DNA from: Thermosynechococcus sp. HN-54
GTDB lineage: Bacteria > Cyanobacteriota > Cyanobacteriia > Thermosynechococcales > Thermosynechococcaceae
Length of the DNA: 64,000 bases
Assembly: GCF_023650955.1 (NCBI RefSeq)
Contig: NZ_CP098039.1
Location: 372,001-436,000 of the forward strand
Direction: 5' to 3'
Part shown: positions 17,681 through 25,360 of the stretch, one piece after another
Position numbering within the stretch: the stretch's first letter is position 1
How the letters are laid out: each line of letters opens with the position of its first letter
The notes under the pieces: model-generated
Told to the model about the DNA's origin: nothing
Seen by the model: only the letters and a program-made list of their open reading frames with translations
Databases searched by the model: none
Made by a program: the position numbers and the translations under genes

Positions 17681-18943
17681 ATGGCAAGAGCCTCCTACCC
17701 GTATCCCCGTTTGCTCCTGTATGCCCTAATCGTTGGTCTGCTTGGTGGCTGCGTGGCCACAGCTTTTTATCTCGGTCTTAAGCTGGGGTTTGCCCTGTTG
17801 TGGGGGACTGATCCTAGCCAAGTGAGCATCAGTACGTGGGCGCACCTCTATCCTTACATTCCGCTTGTCACGGCCTTTGGCGGTTTGTTGGTGGGTTTAT
17901 CGGTCAAATTCTTGGGGGCAACGGGGGGACTCGCAGATGCGATCGCAGAGTTACACCATGAGGGTCGGTTAAGTTATCGCTTTCTACCGGGTATGGCACT
18001 GGCTTCTGGCCTATCCTTGCTCTTTGGCAGTAGTGCTGGTCCTGAAAGTCCAATGATTGATATCAATGGTGGCTTAGGCAGTTGGTTCGCGGAGCGTTTA
18101 CATCTACCTCCAGAGAGCACCCGTATTCTCACCCTCTGTGGCATGGCAGCGGGCATGGGGGTGTTTTTTGAGTCGCCCATTGGCGCCACGCTGTTTGTTT
18201 TGGAAGTTCCCCATCGCCGTAGTGTTGAATTTTATGAGGCGATCATTCCAGCCCTGATTTCTGCTGCTGCTGGGTTTACACTCTTTCGAGTCATCACGGG
18301 AACGAGCATTGGTGGGATATATACCTTCCCTGCCTACGACACGCTGCGTCCTGAGGATACTGGCTTTGCAGTGCTGCTCGGCATTATTGGTGCGGCGGTG
18401 GGAACGCTCTTTATCTTTTTAGATCGGCACATTCAACGCTGGCTGACCCCCTATCGGCAGTATCCTCTTGTCTTAATTGTGGCGGTGGGTTTTCTGATTG
18501 GCTTAATTGCCCTGATTCACCCGATCACTCTCTTCTACGGTGAGCGGCAAATCGAACAAGTAATCCAAGTGGTCAACCGCTATAGCATTGGCATTTTGCT
18601 GAGTGTTGCCTTCTTTAAGCTGGTTGCCCTGAGTCTCTGTCTGCGGGGGGGCTTTCGTGGGGGGGTGGTCTTTCCCCTATTTTTCGTAGGCGCCTGTGTA
18701 GGGATGGCTGTGCACCAAGCACTCCCGAATACACCCTTGAGTGTGGCCTTGGCTGGCATGATGGCGGCAATCACGGTGGCGGTGACCAAAACGCCTTTGG
18801 GGCTGGCGGTGATTCTGACGGTGATTTCCCATACGTCAATGCTGCCCTTGATTACAATCGCGACCTTAACCAGTTATCTACTGACCTTGCCCATTGCTTG
18901 GATCCCCAGCCAGCGATCGCGCGAGGACGCCCCTGATCCCTGA
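17681..18943 (+). CDS. ClC-type chloride channel/antiporter
   Basis: 420 residues from the ATG at 17681, ten bases after the GldG-like stop. About ten hydrophobic helices cover the whole length and no CBS domains follow. The selectivity loop reads GSSAGPESP, with the Glu at the place of the gating glutamate, and RGGFRGGVVFPLFFVGA matches the second conserved loop. ClC proteins move Cl- or other anions, some with H+ exchange; which mode applies cannot be read. It may be the last gene of the exporter operon or simply follow it closely. Confidence 0.88.
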   Translation: MARASYPYPRLLLYALIVGLLGGCVATAFYLGLKLGFALLWGTDPSQVSISTWAHLYPYIPLVTAFGGLLVGLSVKFLGATGGLADAIAELHHEGRLSYRFLPGMALASGLSLLFGSSAGPESPMIDINGGLGSWFAERLHLPPESTRILTLCGMAAGMGVFFESPIGATLFVLEVPHRRSVEFYEAIIPALISAAAGFTLFRVITGTSIGGIYTFPAYDTLRPEDTGFAVLLGIIGAAVGTLFIFLDRHIQRWLTPYRQYPLVLIVAVGFLIGLIALIHPITLFYGERQIEQVIQVVNRYSIGILLSVAFFKLVALSLCLRGGFRGGVVFPLFFVGACVGMAVHQALPNTPLSVALAGMMAAITVAVTKTPLGLAVILTVISHTSMLPLITIATLTSYLLTLPIAWIPSQRSREDAPDP

Positions 18944-18980
18944 GAAATCATTAACAGAATATAAAATTCAGACATAACCC

Positions 18981-19010
18981 TTTACATTTTCCTGAGAGAT
19001 TGATTAATAT
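18981..19010 (+). promoter_or_regulatory. psbA promoter (-35/-10) with HLR1-like half sites
   Basis: TTTACA (18981-18986) and TAATAT (19005-19010) are separated by 18 bases, a good sigma-70-type core. TTTACATTTT resembles an HLR1 half site, the target of RpaB in high-light genes, and GGTTACATT just downstream is another possible half. The leader of about 110 bases ends with an AGGA about 10 bases before the psbA ATG. RpaB control is an inference from the motif. Confidence 0.6.
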
Positions 19011-19127
19011 AAGGTTACATTCCGTTGCACAACGCCAGCGGGTGCTCCTGAAGCCTCTCAGGAACCTGATTTGGAAGTGTAAACGGTTTGTAACATTCAT
19101 TCATCTTGTTCAACAGGACTTATCACT

Positions 19128-20210
19128 ATGACGACTGTTTTACAACGTCGCGAGCAACTGAACCTGTGGGAGCAATTTTGTAGCTGGGTCACCAGCACCA
19201 ACAACCGCCTCTATGTGGGCTGGTTCGGCGTGTTGATGATCCCCACTCTGCTCGCTGCCACCATCTGCTTCGTGATTGCTTTCATCGCTGCTCCCCCTGT
19301 GGACATCGATGGCATCCGTGAGCCTGTCGCTGGCTCCTTGATCTATGGCAACAACATCATCACTGGTGCGGTTGTCCCCTCCAGCAACGCCATTGGCTTG
19401 CACTTCTACCCCATTTGGGAAGCTGCTTCCCTCGATGAGTGGCTCTACAACGGTGGCCCTTACCAGCTGATCATCTTCCACTTCTTGATCGGTGTCTTCT
19501 GCTACATGGGTCGTGAGTGGGAACTCAGCTACCGCCTCGGTATGCGTCCTTGGATTTGCGTCGCCTACTCTGCTCCTGTGGCTGCTGCTACCGCTGTGTT
19601 CTTGATCTACCCCATTGGTCAAGGCAGCTTTTCTGACGGGATGCCCCTCGGTATCTCTGGCACCTTCAACTTCATGCTTGTGTTCCAAGCGGAGCACAAC
19701 ATCCTCATGCACCCCTTCCACCAACTGGGTGTGGCCGGTGTCTTTGGTGGTGCTCTGTTCTCGGCCATGCACGGTTCTCTGGTGACCTCCAGCTTGATCC
19801 GTGAAACCACCGAAACCGAGTCTCAAAACTACGGTTACAAATTCGGTCAAGAGGAAGAGACCTACAACATCGTGGCGGCCCACGGTTACTTTGGTCGCTT
19901 GATCTTCCAATACGCCAGCTTCAACAACAGCCGTGCCCTGCACTTTTTCCTCGCCGCTTGGCCCGTGATCGGTATCTGGTTCACCGCTCTGGGTATCAGC
20001 ACGATGGCCTTCAACCTCAACGGTTTCAACTTTAACCACTCCGTTGTGGATGCTCAAGGCAACGTGATCAACACCTGGGCGGACATCATCAACCGTGCCA
20101 ACTTGGGTATGGAAGTGATGCACGAGCGCAATGCTCACAACTTCCCCCTCGACTTGGCTAGCGCTGAGTCTGCTCCTGTGGCCATGATTGCTCCTAGCAT
20201 CAACGGCTAA
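19128..20210 (+). CDS. psbA: photosystem II D1 protein, Glu130 (PsbA3-like) form
   Basis: 360 residues, full-length D1. It carries the ligands of the Mn4CaO5 cluster: Asp170, Glu189, His332, Glu333, His337, Asp342 and the Ala344 carboxylate; the 16-residue extension [16 protein letters not shown] is removed by CtpA. Residue 130 is Glu, and residue 144 is Cys. Glu130 is the mark of high-light D1 variants such as PsbA3 of Thermosynechococcus, against Gln130 in PsbA1; Cys144 argues against the PsbA2 variant. Codon use is strongly biased towards C-ending codons, as expected for a very highly expressed gene. It is monocistronic, with its own promoter and terminator. Confidence 0.97.
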   Translation: MTTVLQRREQLNLWEQFCSWVTSTNNRLYVGWFGVLMIPTLLAATICFVIAFIAAPPVDIDGIREPVAGSLIYGNNIITGAVVPSSNAIGLHFYPIWEAASLDEWLYNGGPYQLIIFHFLIGVFCYMGREWELSYRLGMRPWICVAYSAPVAAATAVFLIYPIGQGSFSDGMPLGISGTFNFMLVFQAEHNILMHPFHQLGVAGVFGGALFSAMHGSLVTSSLIRETTETESQNYGYKFGQEEETYNIVAAHGYFGRLIFQYASFNNSRALHFFLAAWPVIGIWFTALGISTMAFNLNGFNFNHSVVDAQGNVINTWADIINRANLGMEVMHERNAHNFPLDLASAESAPVAMIAPSING

Positions 20211-20248
20211 TTCCTAGAGCAACTCTAACTAGCGTCTTAGTTAAAGGA

Positions 20249-20279
20249 ACCGCCTCTTCATCAGGGGCGGTCTTTTTTT
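20249..20279 (+). terminator. rho-independent terminator of psbA
   Basis: An eight-base stem ACCGCCTC (20249-20256) pairs with GGGGCGGT (20264-20271), with a seven-base loop, and is followed by a run of seven T residues. It lies about 40 bases after the psbA stop codon and should end its transcript. Confidence 0.9.
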
Positions 20280-20311
20280 ATGATGATGGTCAAAGGTTAG
20301 AGACTGTATTG

Positions 20312-21112
20312 ATGAATGGTTGGACATCCCTCTTGGCAGTGGCAGTGCCCCTTGTGGTTCAAGCAGCAACCCCAGCCCCGCAGATCATGACGCGGGCGAT
20401 CGCGATCGCTGCCGAGCAGTTTGGTGAGGAACCAGAGCAAATTAGTGTAGTTCAAGTTCAACCCAAGGTTTGGTCTGATGGCTGCTTGGGCTTGGGGGGA
20501 TTGCGGGTGGATTGTGCTGAGCGCTTGACCCCCGGTTGGGAAATTATCCTCACAAATCCCAATGCTCCTTATCCCCAACAGTGGGTCTATCGTACCAATC
20601 AAAATGGCTCGCTCATTCTTTGGGATGCCGCTGGCAGTCAGATGATGGGTACCCTGATTCAGCGACCGCAACGCCTCAGTTCTGAAGAGTTACCGCCCCC
20701 CCTTCCTGAGGGCGTGAGTTTTCGTGTGATTCGGCAAAGTGATGCCTCTGGGAATCGTCCACCCTCAACGACAACGACACTGCTCTATAACGATGGTCGC
20801 ATTGTGCAGCAAACCACCAATGCTCGCGGGGAAACCCTCAGCCGCACCCTGCGCACAGTCACACCTGCTCAAGTCAGTCAATTTAATCAATTGTTGAGCG
20901 ATCGCCGGTTTGACCGCTTCAATGGCTTTGATTTTATACCCACACCCCTAGAGCGAGCAGTGCCTATTCATCTCGTCTCTACCCCCACCGCAACGGTGCG
21001 CTTTGCTGAAGCCAATGAATACCGCCTCGCCTCTGATTTGATTGCTGTTTTGCAGGCATGGGAGCTATTAGTTGCCAAAGGTCAGCTTCCTAGACCGCTT
21101 CCAAAAGGCTGA
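20312..21112 (+). CDS. exported protein of unknown function
   Basis: 266 residues from the ATG at 20312 (a TTG directly before it is also possible). Residues 1-20 form a short hydrophobic leader ending VVQAATPAP, a likely signal peptide. The mature part has DGCLGLGG and CAERLTPGWEI, with two cysteines that could form a disulfide, and a later region with TLLYNDGRIVQQ. This is like a family of cyanobacterial periplasmic proteins of unknown role. The stop codon lies within a few bases of the end of the decayed TnpB element, so the very C-terminus (LPKG) may have been altered by that insertion. Confidence 0.7.
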   Translation: MNGWTSLLAVAVPLVVQAATPAPQIMTRAIAIAAEQFGEEPEQISVVQVQPKVWSDGCLGLGGLRVDCAERLTPGWEIILTNPNAPYPQQWVYRTNQNGSLILWDAAGSQMMGTLIQRPQRLSSEELPPPLPEGVSFRVIRQSDASGNRPPSTTTTLLYNDGRIVQQTTNARGETLSRTLRTVTPAQVSQFNQLLSDRRFDRFNGFDFIPTPLERAVPIHLVSTPTATVRFAEANEYRLASDLIAVLQAWELLVAKGQLPRPLPKG

Positions 21113-21179
21113 ACATTACTGTTCAGTACTGGAACTTGCTGACGCAAGCCTACTGGACTTACCGAGTGGCAAACCACTC
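21111..21179 (-). other. right-end hairpins of the IS605/IS1341-type relic
   Basis: Three perfect small hairpins lie in a row: GAACA/TGTTC with loop TTAC (21111-21124), CTTGC/GCAAG with loop TGAC (21135-21148), and GAGTGG/CCACTC with loop CAAA (21164-21179). They overlap the 3' end of the tnpB relic, exactly where IS605-family right ends and the omegaRNA (reRNA) guide scaffold are located. Being an omegaRNA remnant is an inference from position and structure. Confidence 0.5.
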
Positions 21180-22097
21180 GCACCAGCTTCCTGCTTCTTC
21201 TGCCCATAACTCGTAAACCGCCCTTCGGATACCAGCGATCAACCACCACCAACTCACTACCGTACAACTCACATTTGTAGGTCAGTTGCCGCCTGATCTC
21301 GTACAACCTAATATCGGCAATCGTGCGGGCGAGACGAGGATTCTTCAGCATGCCGCCTACATTCAAGCCCTCAATCACGACCCTGCCGTGGTTCTTGACC
21401 AGATAGCTTGTGAGTTTGTGAAGAGCGTCATTGCGGATGCAAGCAATACGGTAGTGCGTCTTGGCCAGCTGGAGTCGGGTCTTGGCATAATTTTTTATTT
21501 TTTCCTCCTTTGGTTTGACGAGCCAGCTTCCGCTGAAGACGGCGCAAGCGTTTCTGATAGCGGGCAAAGGCTTTGGGATTCTCAAGCCGCTCCCCTGTGG
21601 ACAATACTGCCAACTTGCGACTGCCGACATCTACGCCCACAACGGGGGTTTTCTTGGGGGTGGACTGTGGTTCAATGGTGTAACGAAAGGCAATGAACCA
21701 GCGATGGGCGCGGCAGCTGATGACGACATTCTTGGGGCAGACCGCAGGCAGAGGTTCGTAGCACTTCACCCAGCCGAAAATGGGCAGCTTGATGCGATTG
21801 CCGCTGATGCGGATGTTGCCTTCTAGGTAGAGGTTGCGCAGGGCTTGTTGTGGGGCACATTTGGAAGCATCGTAGTACCAAGGATTTGCCGATTTCACCT
21901 CGGCAACGAGTTTCTTATGCAAGTCAATAGCCGAGGGAAACTGGCGCTTTTCGGTTGGGGCTGCTTGTTGGTTGTGTTCTAGGATGGACTGACACAGGGC
22001 GAGTGCCCAGTTGTAGGCATGACGAGCCATCCCTGCGTCTTGGGCACAAAGGGTGCGTTGTTTTGAGGTCGAGTTCTGTCTTGAAGGAGAGGAACAT
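21116..22097 (-). pseudogene. decayed TnpB (IS605/IS1341-type OrfB)
   Basis: The protein is recognisable as TnpB, the RNA-guided nuclease of IS200/IS605 elements: ARHAYNWALALC at the N-terminus, VVGVDVGSRKLAVLS with the first catalytic Asp, VVIEGLNVGGM with the catalytic Glu, and VDRWYPKG near the end. It is broken. The natural start ATG is probably at 22095-22097, but an extra A around 22055 shifts the frame before QRTLCAQDAG. A second shift near 21490 separates the N-terminal part from AKTRLQLAKTHYRIA. The CxxC zinc ribbon that should follow RWYP is missing. No TnpA gene is nearby. Confidence 0.85.
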
Positions 22098-22207
22098 GGA
22101 GTAGACTGTAACAAAGGACGTGAGGTGAGGTTATTGATTGAGTGATGCACAGTATTGCTTAGTGTTTTTGTTATTAGAGTCAACCTCTTTTCACACAGAA
22201 TAAGATC

Positions 22208-22972
22208 TTAACGGAATACGATGCTAACTTCATCCCAGCGGCCTGACGGCGCAATTGCCTTCAGCTCATCCGCAGACTTAAATTTTCTACCTTTTTGAAT
22301 TTGCTGGATGATTTTTTCAGCTTCTTCCACTTTTAAGCCTAGAACACGCTTGGCAAGATTCTCAGCTTTTTTACAGCGATTGATCGACACAGGCGAATCA
22401 AATTTTGTTTTTTTAGAGACACGCTGCTCCAATTCAGCAAAGTTTGTTTTGAGTTCATCCAATTCCTGAGCAATTTTTTCGAGTTTATCTATAATCAGCT
22501 TAATTTGGTCATTTAAGCTCTTTTGCAATTCGTTAAATAATGTCATAAATGATTGGGAATTGTGATCAATCAAGTTGCTTCTCTCTGATGTCTGTAAATG
22601 AGAGCTACTATTCTGAGAATTTATTTGCAAAATAGACTTCAGTCTTTCTTGGAAGGTTAGAACTTCCTCATCTTCAAGCTCAATTCTTGATGCCCATAGT
22701 TGATTGATGCCCAATTCACGGGCAAACTCAACTACCTCCTTGCCAAAGACAACTTCATACGCTCTGTCGCCTTCTGGTGTAGTAACTGGACGAATAATGA
22801 GGGGGATGAGGTTGGTTTTATATTTATCCAAGTCCTCACGGATCAGTTGTGGTGAAGTACAGAATAAGTCTTTGGGGTAGGTCTCTGGTACTGTCAGATA
22901 ATCAATATGAATCTGACCCTGATGTGTCTGATGTAAGCCGAGGTGCTTTGAGATTCGATTGGAGTGACTCAT
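22208..22972 (-). CDS. ParB-like protein with coiled coil and helix-hairpin-helix
   Basis: 254 residues. Residues about 20-110 look like a ParB N-terminal domain (IHIDYLTVP, LIPLIIRPV, YEVVFGKEVVEFARELGI), but the arginines of the usual GERRxRA box are replaced by GKEVVEFA, so CTP binding is doubtful. No ParB helix-turn-helix domain follows. Instead there is a Ser/Asn-rich linker (115-140), a coiled coil (about 145-185) and a C-terminal helix-hairpin-helix-like region (197-242; LGLKVEEAEKI then FKSADELKAI), which could bind DNA. It starts 3 bases after the nuclease-ParA stop, so the pair forms an operon. A partner of the ParA ATPase is the natural inference. Confidence 0.75.
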   Translation of the reverse strand: MSHSNRISKHLGLHQTHQGQIHIDYLTVPETYPKDLFCTSPQLIREDLDKYKTNLIPLIIRPVTTPEGDRAYEVVFGKEVVEFARELGINQLWASRIELEDEEVLTFQERLKSILQINSQNSSSHLQTSERSNLIDHNSQSFMTLFNELQKSLNDQIKLIIDKLEKIAQELDELKTNFAELEQRVSKKTKFDSPVSINRCKKAENLAKRVLGLKVEEAEKIIQQIQKGRKFKSADELKAIAPSGRWDEVSIVFR

Positions 22973-22975
22973 ACT

Positions 22976-24322
22976 CTATGATGCTTGACTAGAAAGATAG
23001 CGAGCTAAATTTTCAAATGAAGTCGTTAAATCATCAATGGATTCTTTATCTGATCGATCTAATTCTTCATAAAACTTTCTACTGAATATCGGTTGCTGAG
23101 ACTCTGTGGCTCGCAACATCACAACTCGGTGTGCAATCCATGTTGATTCGGGCAAAATTTGCACTGTCTGTCTTCCATTAGCTGCTTTTTCAAGAATATT
23201 CGACAACTTCTCTTTCATCTCATAGTTAGCTGCCGATGTTCTACGATCATACATACTCACAGCGATTCCAAGGGGTCGAGGCGGAGTTTCCATGGCATCC
23301 CTCATGGCCTCAAGGCGGGCTAAAACGTACTCTATTGCCCGTATAGGATAGGGGGCAAATTGTGTCGGTATCAGTACTCCATCAGACGCCATCAAAGCAA
23401 TGGCATTGACTTTACCAAAGGCGGGTGGTGGATCAATCAGCACAATGTCATAGCCATGATTTTTGAGTTTTCGTTGTAATACCCGATCAATATCAATTGT
23501 GCTGATGAGTGCGGGTTCCTTATCGGCTAGGCGAATGTGGGCGGGAACAATGTCAAGATGCAGGTTGCCCCAAGCTCTTTGATAAACTACCTCTTCTAGG
23601 CCAACCCTTGGCTCTAGCAATAGGTCAGCAATATCCTTCTTGCCTTGCTCTTCTACATCTTTAAGGGGGTTAATGCCAACGCCAATAGTTAAGTTAGACT
23701 GTGGGTCAATATCAATCAAGAGAACTCGCTTGCCCATCGTGGCAAAGGCAGCACCAAGATTGAGGGTTAGCGTCGTTTTACCAACGCCACCCTTGTGATT
23801 GAAAATAGTAATGATCATGGGTGACTCCTTAGAAGCGGTTGAGGAGATAGAAAAACTCTTTGCAAGTGCCTTTTCAAAATAATGATAGACTTTGAGCCTT
23901 TGCTGGGTTAAGGCAGTCACTAGAGCAGCGGCTACGGAGCGGTGTAAAATTTTAGTCAGTTTCTGAATAGTTTGTTTATCGAGGATACCTGAAGCACATG
24001 TCACCTGCTGAAGTGGTTCTCTAAGGGGATTTTGATATAAAAGTTGGTATTCTCGGCCATTGGTAAGTAAGCCAAACACAGCCTGAGCTGCTTCCATGTA
24101 GTGCCTCAATTGCTGGCCACCTGTCAGTCGGGACTGCGCTGGGGTTTTGACCTCAATGATCAGATAGTTCAGGGGGCGATCGCCCGTCATCGCTAAGGTC
24201 ACCAAAAAATCAGGGTAGCCGTTTCCAATCCGAGGTTTCGCCTGATACTCAGAAGACTGATAGCCCCACTGCTTGAGCAACGGTAGGATAATTTTGTGTT
24301 CCGTATTTGCTTCATTAGCCAT
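22976..24322 (-). CDS. PD-(D/E)xK nuclease domain fused to a ParA ATPase
   Basis: 448 residues in two modules. Residues 1-130 resemble the HsdR N-terminal/RecB-like nuclease fold: PD at 37-38, ExK at Glu57-Lys59 in IIEVKTP, and a QLRHY motif at 71-75, so the catalytic set looks complete. After a linker, residues 169-448 are a ParA/MinD-type ATPase with KGGVGKTT (177-184), the Walker A' segment LLIDIDPQSN (201-210) and DIVLIDPPPAFG. ParA proteins position DNA or protein cargo. Joining one to a nuclease is unusual. The ParA part begins at a Met with its own strong ribosome-binding site (23824-23830), so a short form may also be made. The downstream ParB-like gene is coupled. Restriction, plasmid-type partition or defence are all possible. 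Confidence 0.8.
   Translation of the reverse strand: MANEANTEHKIILPLLKQWGYQSSEYQAKPRIGNGYPDFLVTLAMTGDRPLNYLIIEVKTPAQSRLTGGQQLRHYMEAAQAVFGLLTNGREYQLLYQNPLREPLQQVTCASGILDKQTIQKLTKILHRSVAAALVTALTQQRLKVYHYFEKALAKSFSISSTASKESPMIITIFNHKGGVGKTTLTLNLGAAFATMGKRVLLIDIDPQSNLTIGVGINPLKDVEEQGKKDIADLLLEPRVGLEEVVYQRAWGNLHLDIVPAHIRLADKEPALISTIDIDRVLQRKLKNHGYDIVLIDPPPAFGKVNAIALMASDGVLIPTQFAPYPIRAIEYVLARLEAMRDAMETPPRPLGIAVSMYDRRTSAANYEMKEKLSNILEKAANGRQTVQILPESTWIAHRVVMLRATESQQPIFSRKFYEELDRSDKESIDDLTTSFENLARYLSSQAS
23816..23830 (-). promoter_or_regulatory. internal ribosome-binding site and start codon for a free ParA
   Basis: On the minus strand AAGGAGT (23824-23830) is followed after five bases by ATG (23816-23818), in frame with the fusion gene at codon 169. 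The ATG is the place where an ordinary ParA would begin (MIITIFNHKGGVGK). Either the locus makes both fusion and free ParA, or two genes were joined recently and this is the old start. Confidence 0.6.
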
Positions 24323-24510
24323 GGGAAGCTGCTATGCAGGGAGCGCGCTTAGAAACACATTCAACAAAATTATCGTTGACAAAAATAAGCAATTCAATTT
24401 GTTAACAAATATTTGTAATATAATAAGCGCATGGTCATTCTCTCTTAAGCCAAGCGTGCTAGCCAGTCTGGCATTTCCCGCTCCAGTATATTTTTGGGGG
24501 TTTGAAGCAT
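24323..24510 (-). promoter_or_regulatory. AT-rich leader of the nuclease-ParA operon with two overlapping palindromes
   Basis: This stretch upstream of the fusion gene is AT-rich and carries no gene. At 24399-24416 two perfect palindromes overlap: TTGTTAACAA (24399-24408) and ACAAATATTTGT (24405-24416). They lie 77-94 bases upstream of the start codon, a place suited to an operator or to a parS-like site for the encoded ParA/ParB-like pair. Regulation by these sites is an inference. Confidence 0.5.
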
Positions 24511-24544
24511 GACTTCTTCATACTCTGGACTTCTTCATACTCTG
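24511..24544. repeat. 17-bp tandem duplication
   Basis: GACTTCTTCATACTCTG occurs twice in direct succession (24511-24527 and 24528-24544) with no mismatch. It lies in the gap between the nuclease-ParA operon and the truncated SUKH gene and looks like a replication-slippage duplication. Confidence 0.9.
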
Positions 24545-24568
24545 GATTGAATTGATAATTGCCTGCGA

Positions 24569-24895
24569 TCAACCGCTGAGCATAGTTAAGGAAACGCTAA
24601 AGAAATCAGGGTCTTGGCAACTGCGGTCAATGTCTTGATCTAGTTCGTATTGCTGGATGATGTTATCGCAGCAGAGCAGCTTATTCCCATGTCCAAGTAG
24701 TGCCCCGACTATACCAGATTCGCCATTGTGCAGACTGAGGAATTCTTTGAAGCAGGGGGGCAGTGATAGGTCAATAGCAGACTCCACTCTGGCAATTTCA
24801 GCAGCACTAGCGGGTGGATTCAGTCCTTCTAGGACGTTTGGCGCATGGTTTCTCATCCAGTCAAGGCTGATCGCTAAGCGCTCATGAATGCTCAT
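24569..24895 (-). CDS. SMI1/KNR4 (SUKH) family protein, C-terminally truncated
   Basis: 108 residues. The SUKH pattern is seen in PPASAAEIARVESAIDLSLPPCFKEFLSLHNGE, shown here in shortened sense: an ASAAEI helix, LPPCFKEFL and HNGE. SUKH proteins are often immunity proteins against contact-dependent or polymorphic toxins. The family usually runs to 130-180 residues; here the sequence breaks off after about 95 and ends in an unrelated tail FFSVSLTMLSG, so the gene may be non-functional. A GGGAG lies about 9 bases before the ATG. No toxin gene is adjacent. Confidence 0.65.
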   Translation of the reverse strand: MSIHERLAISLDWMRNHAPNVLEGLNPPASAAEIARVESAIDLSLPPCFKEFLSLHNGESGIVGALLGHGNKLLCCDNIIQQYELDQDIDRSCQDPDFFSVSLTMLSG

Positions 24896-24912
24896 CAGTC
24901 ATTCTCCCGTGA

Positions 24913-25053
24913 TACTTTCTGGCAGCAGGCAGAGATATACCATTCTTGTCACTAGGCCTAGAGCAGTTGAAAGACACCTACCAAGAACTGACCCGTGCCG
25001 TTGCGAGTCAGGAGAGCTTTGTTCTGGCGTCTAGTTATGTGCCTATGGTATAG
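24913..25053 (+). pseudogene. short gene remnant
   Basis: A 46-codon frame without an obvious start, bounded by TGA at 24910-24912 and TAG at 25051-25053. Its translation (LEQLKDTYQELTRAVASQES and onwards) reads like an amphipathic, coding-type sequence rather than random DNA. It is the only notable content of the 252-base gap between the SUKH gene and the DUF751 gene. I do not recognise the family. Confidence 0.3.
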
Positions 25054-25147
25054 GCCAAGGGTGTTGCTTCCCTAGAGTCTCCGCTGGAGTAGTATCATGA
25101 AAGCAATTTCAAGCCCACTGGCGTCACCAAGTTAGGAGCATCAATCA

Positions 25148-25351
25148 ATGGATGGCTTTTGGGAAAATGTCCTGCGCTACCAACGGTATTTTGTTACGGT
25201 TCTATTGGGCGTAGTGTGGAATGTCGTTGAGCCATTGGTGCCTCTTTTTAAGCGTCCGCTGAGCGCGATCGCCCTCCTTGGCTTCATCGTGGGGTTACTG
25301 ACATTTGTGGCACTCACGTTACGCGCAATGTTGGGTTTGAGCGCTGCTTAG
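25148..25351 (+). CDS. DUF751 (Ycf33-like) small membrane protein
   Basis: 67 residues. The pattern FWENVLRYQRYFVTVLLGV, then PLFKRPLSAIALLGFIVG and ending LRAMLGL, matches DUF751, the family of plastid Ycf33. Two hydrophobic segments (about 14-33 and 40-60) point to a membrane location. Ycf33 has been linked to photosystem I cyclic electron flow, but its role is not settled. It is followed 9 bases later by the DUF3038 gene, so it probably leads that operon. Confidence 0.8.
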   Translation: MDGFWENVLRYQRYFVTVLLGVVWNVVEPLVPLFKRPLSAIALLGFIVGLLTFVALTLRAMLGLSAA

Positions 25352-25360
25352 GGGGGCACG

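Noticed and set aside
19140-20138. 332-codon open frame antisense to psbA
   Set aside because: It is a by-product of the extreme codon bias of psbA, has highly unusual composition and no ribosome-binding site.
24273-24512. 79-codon plus-strand frame over the nuclease-ParA leader
   Set aside because: Starts inside the fusion gene on the opposite strand and lacks a ribosome-binding site.
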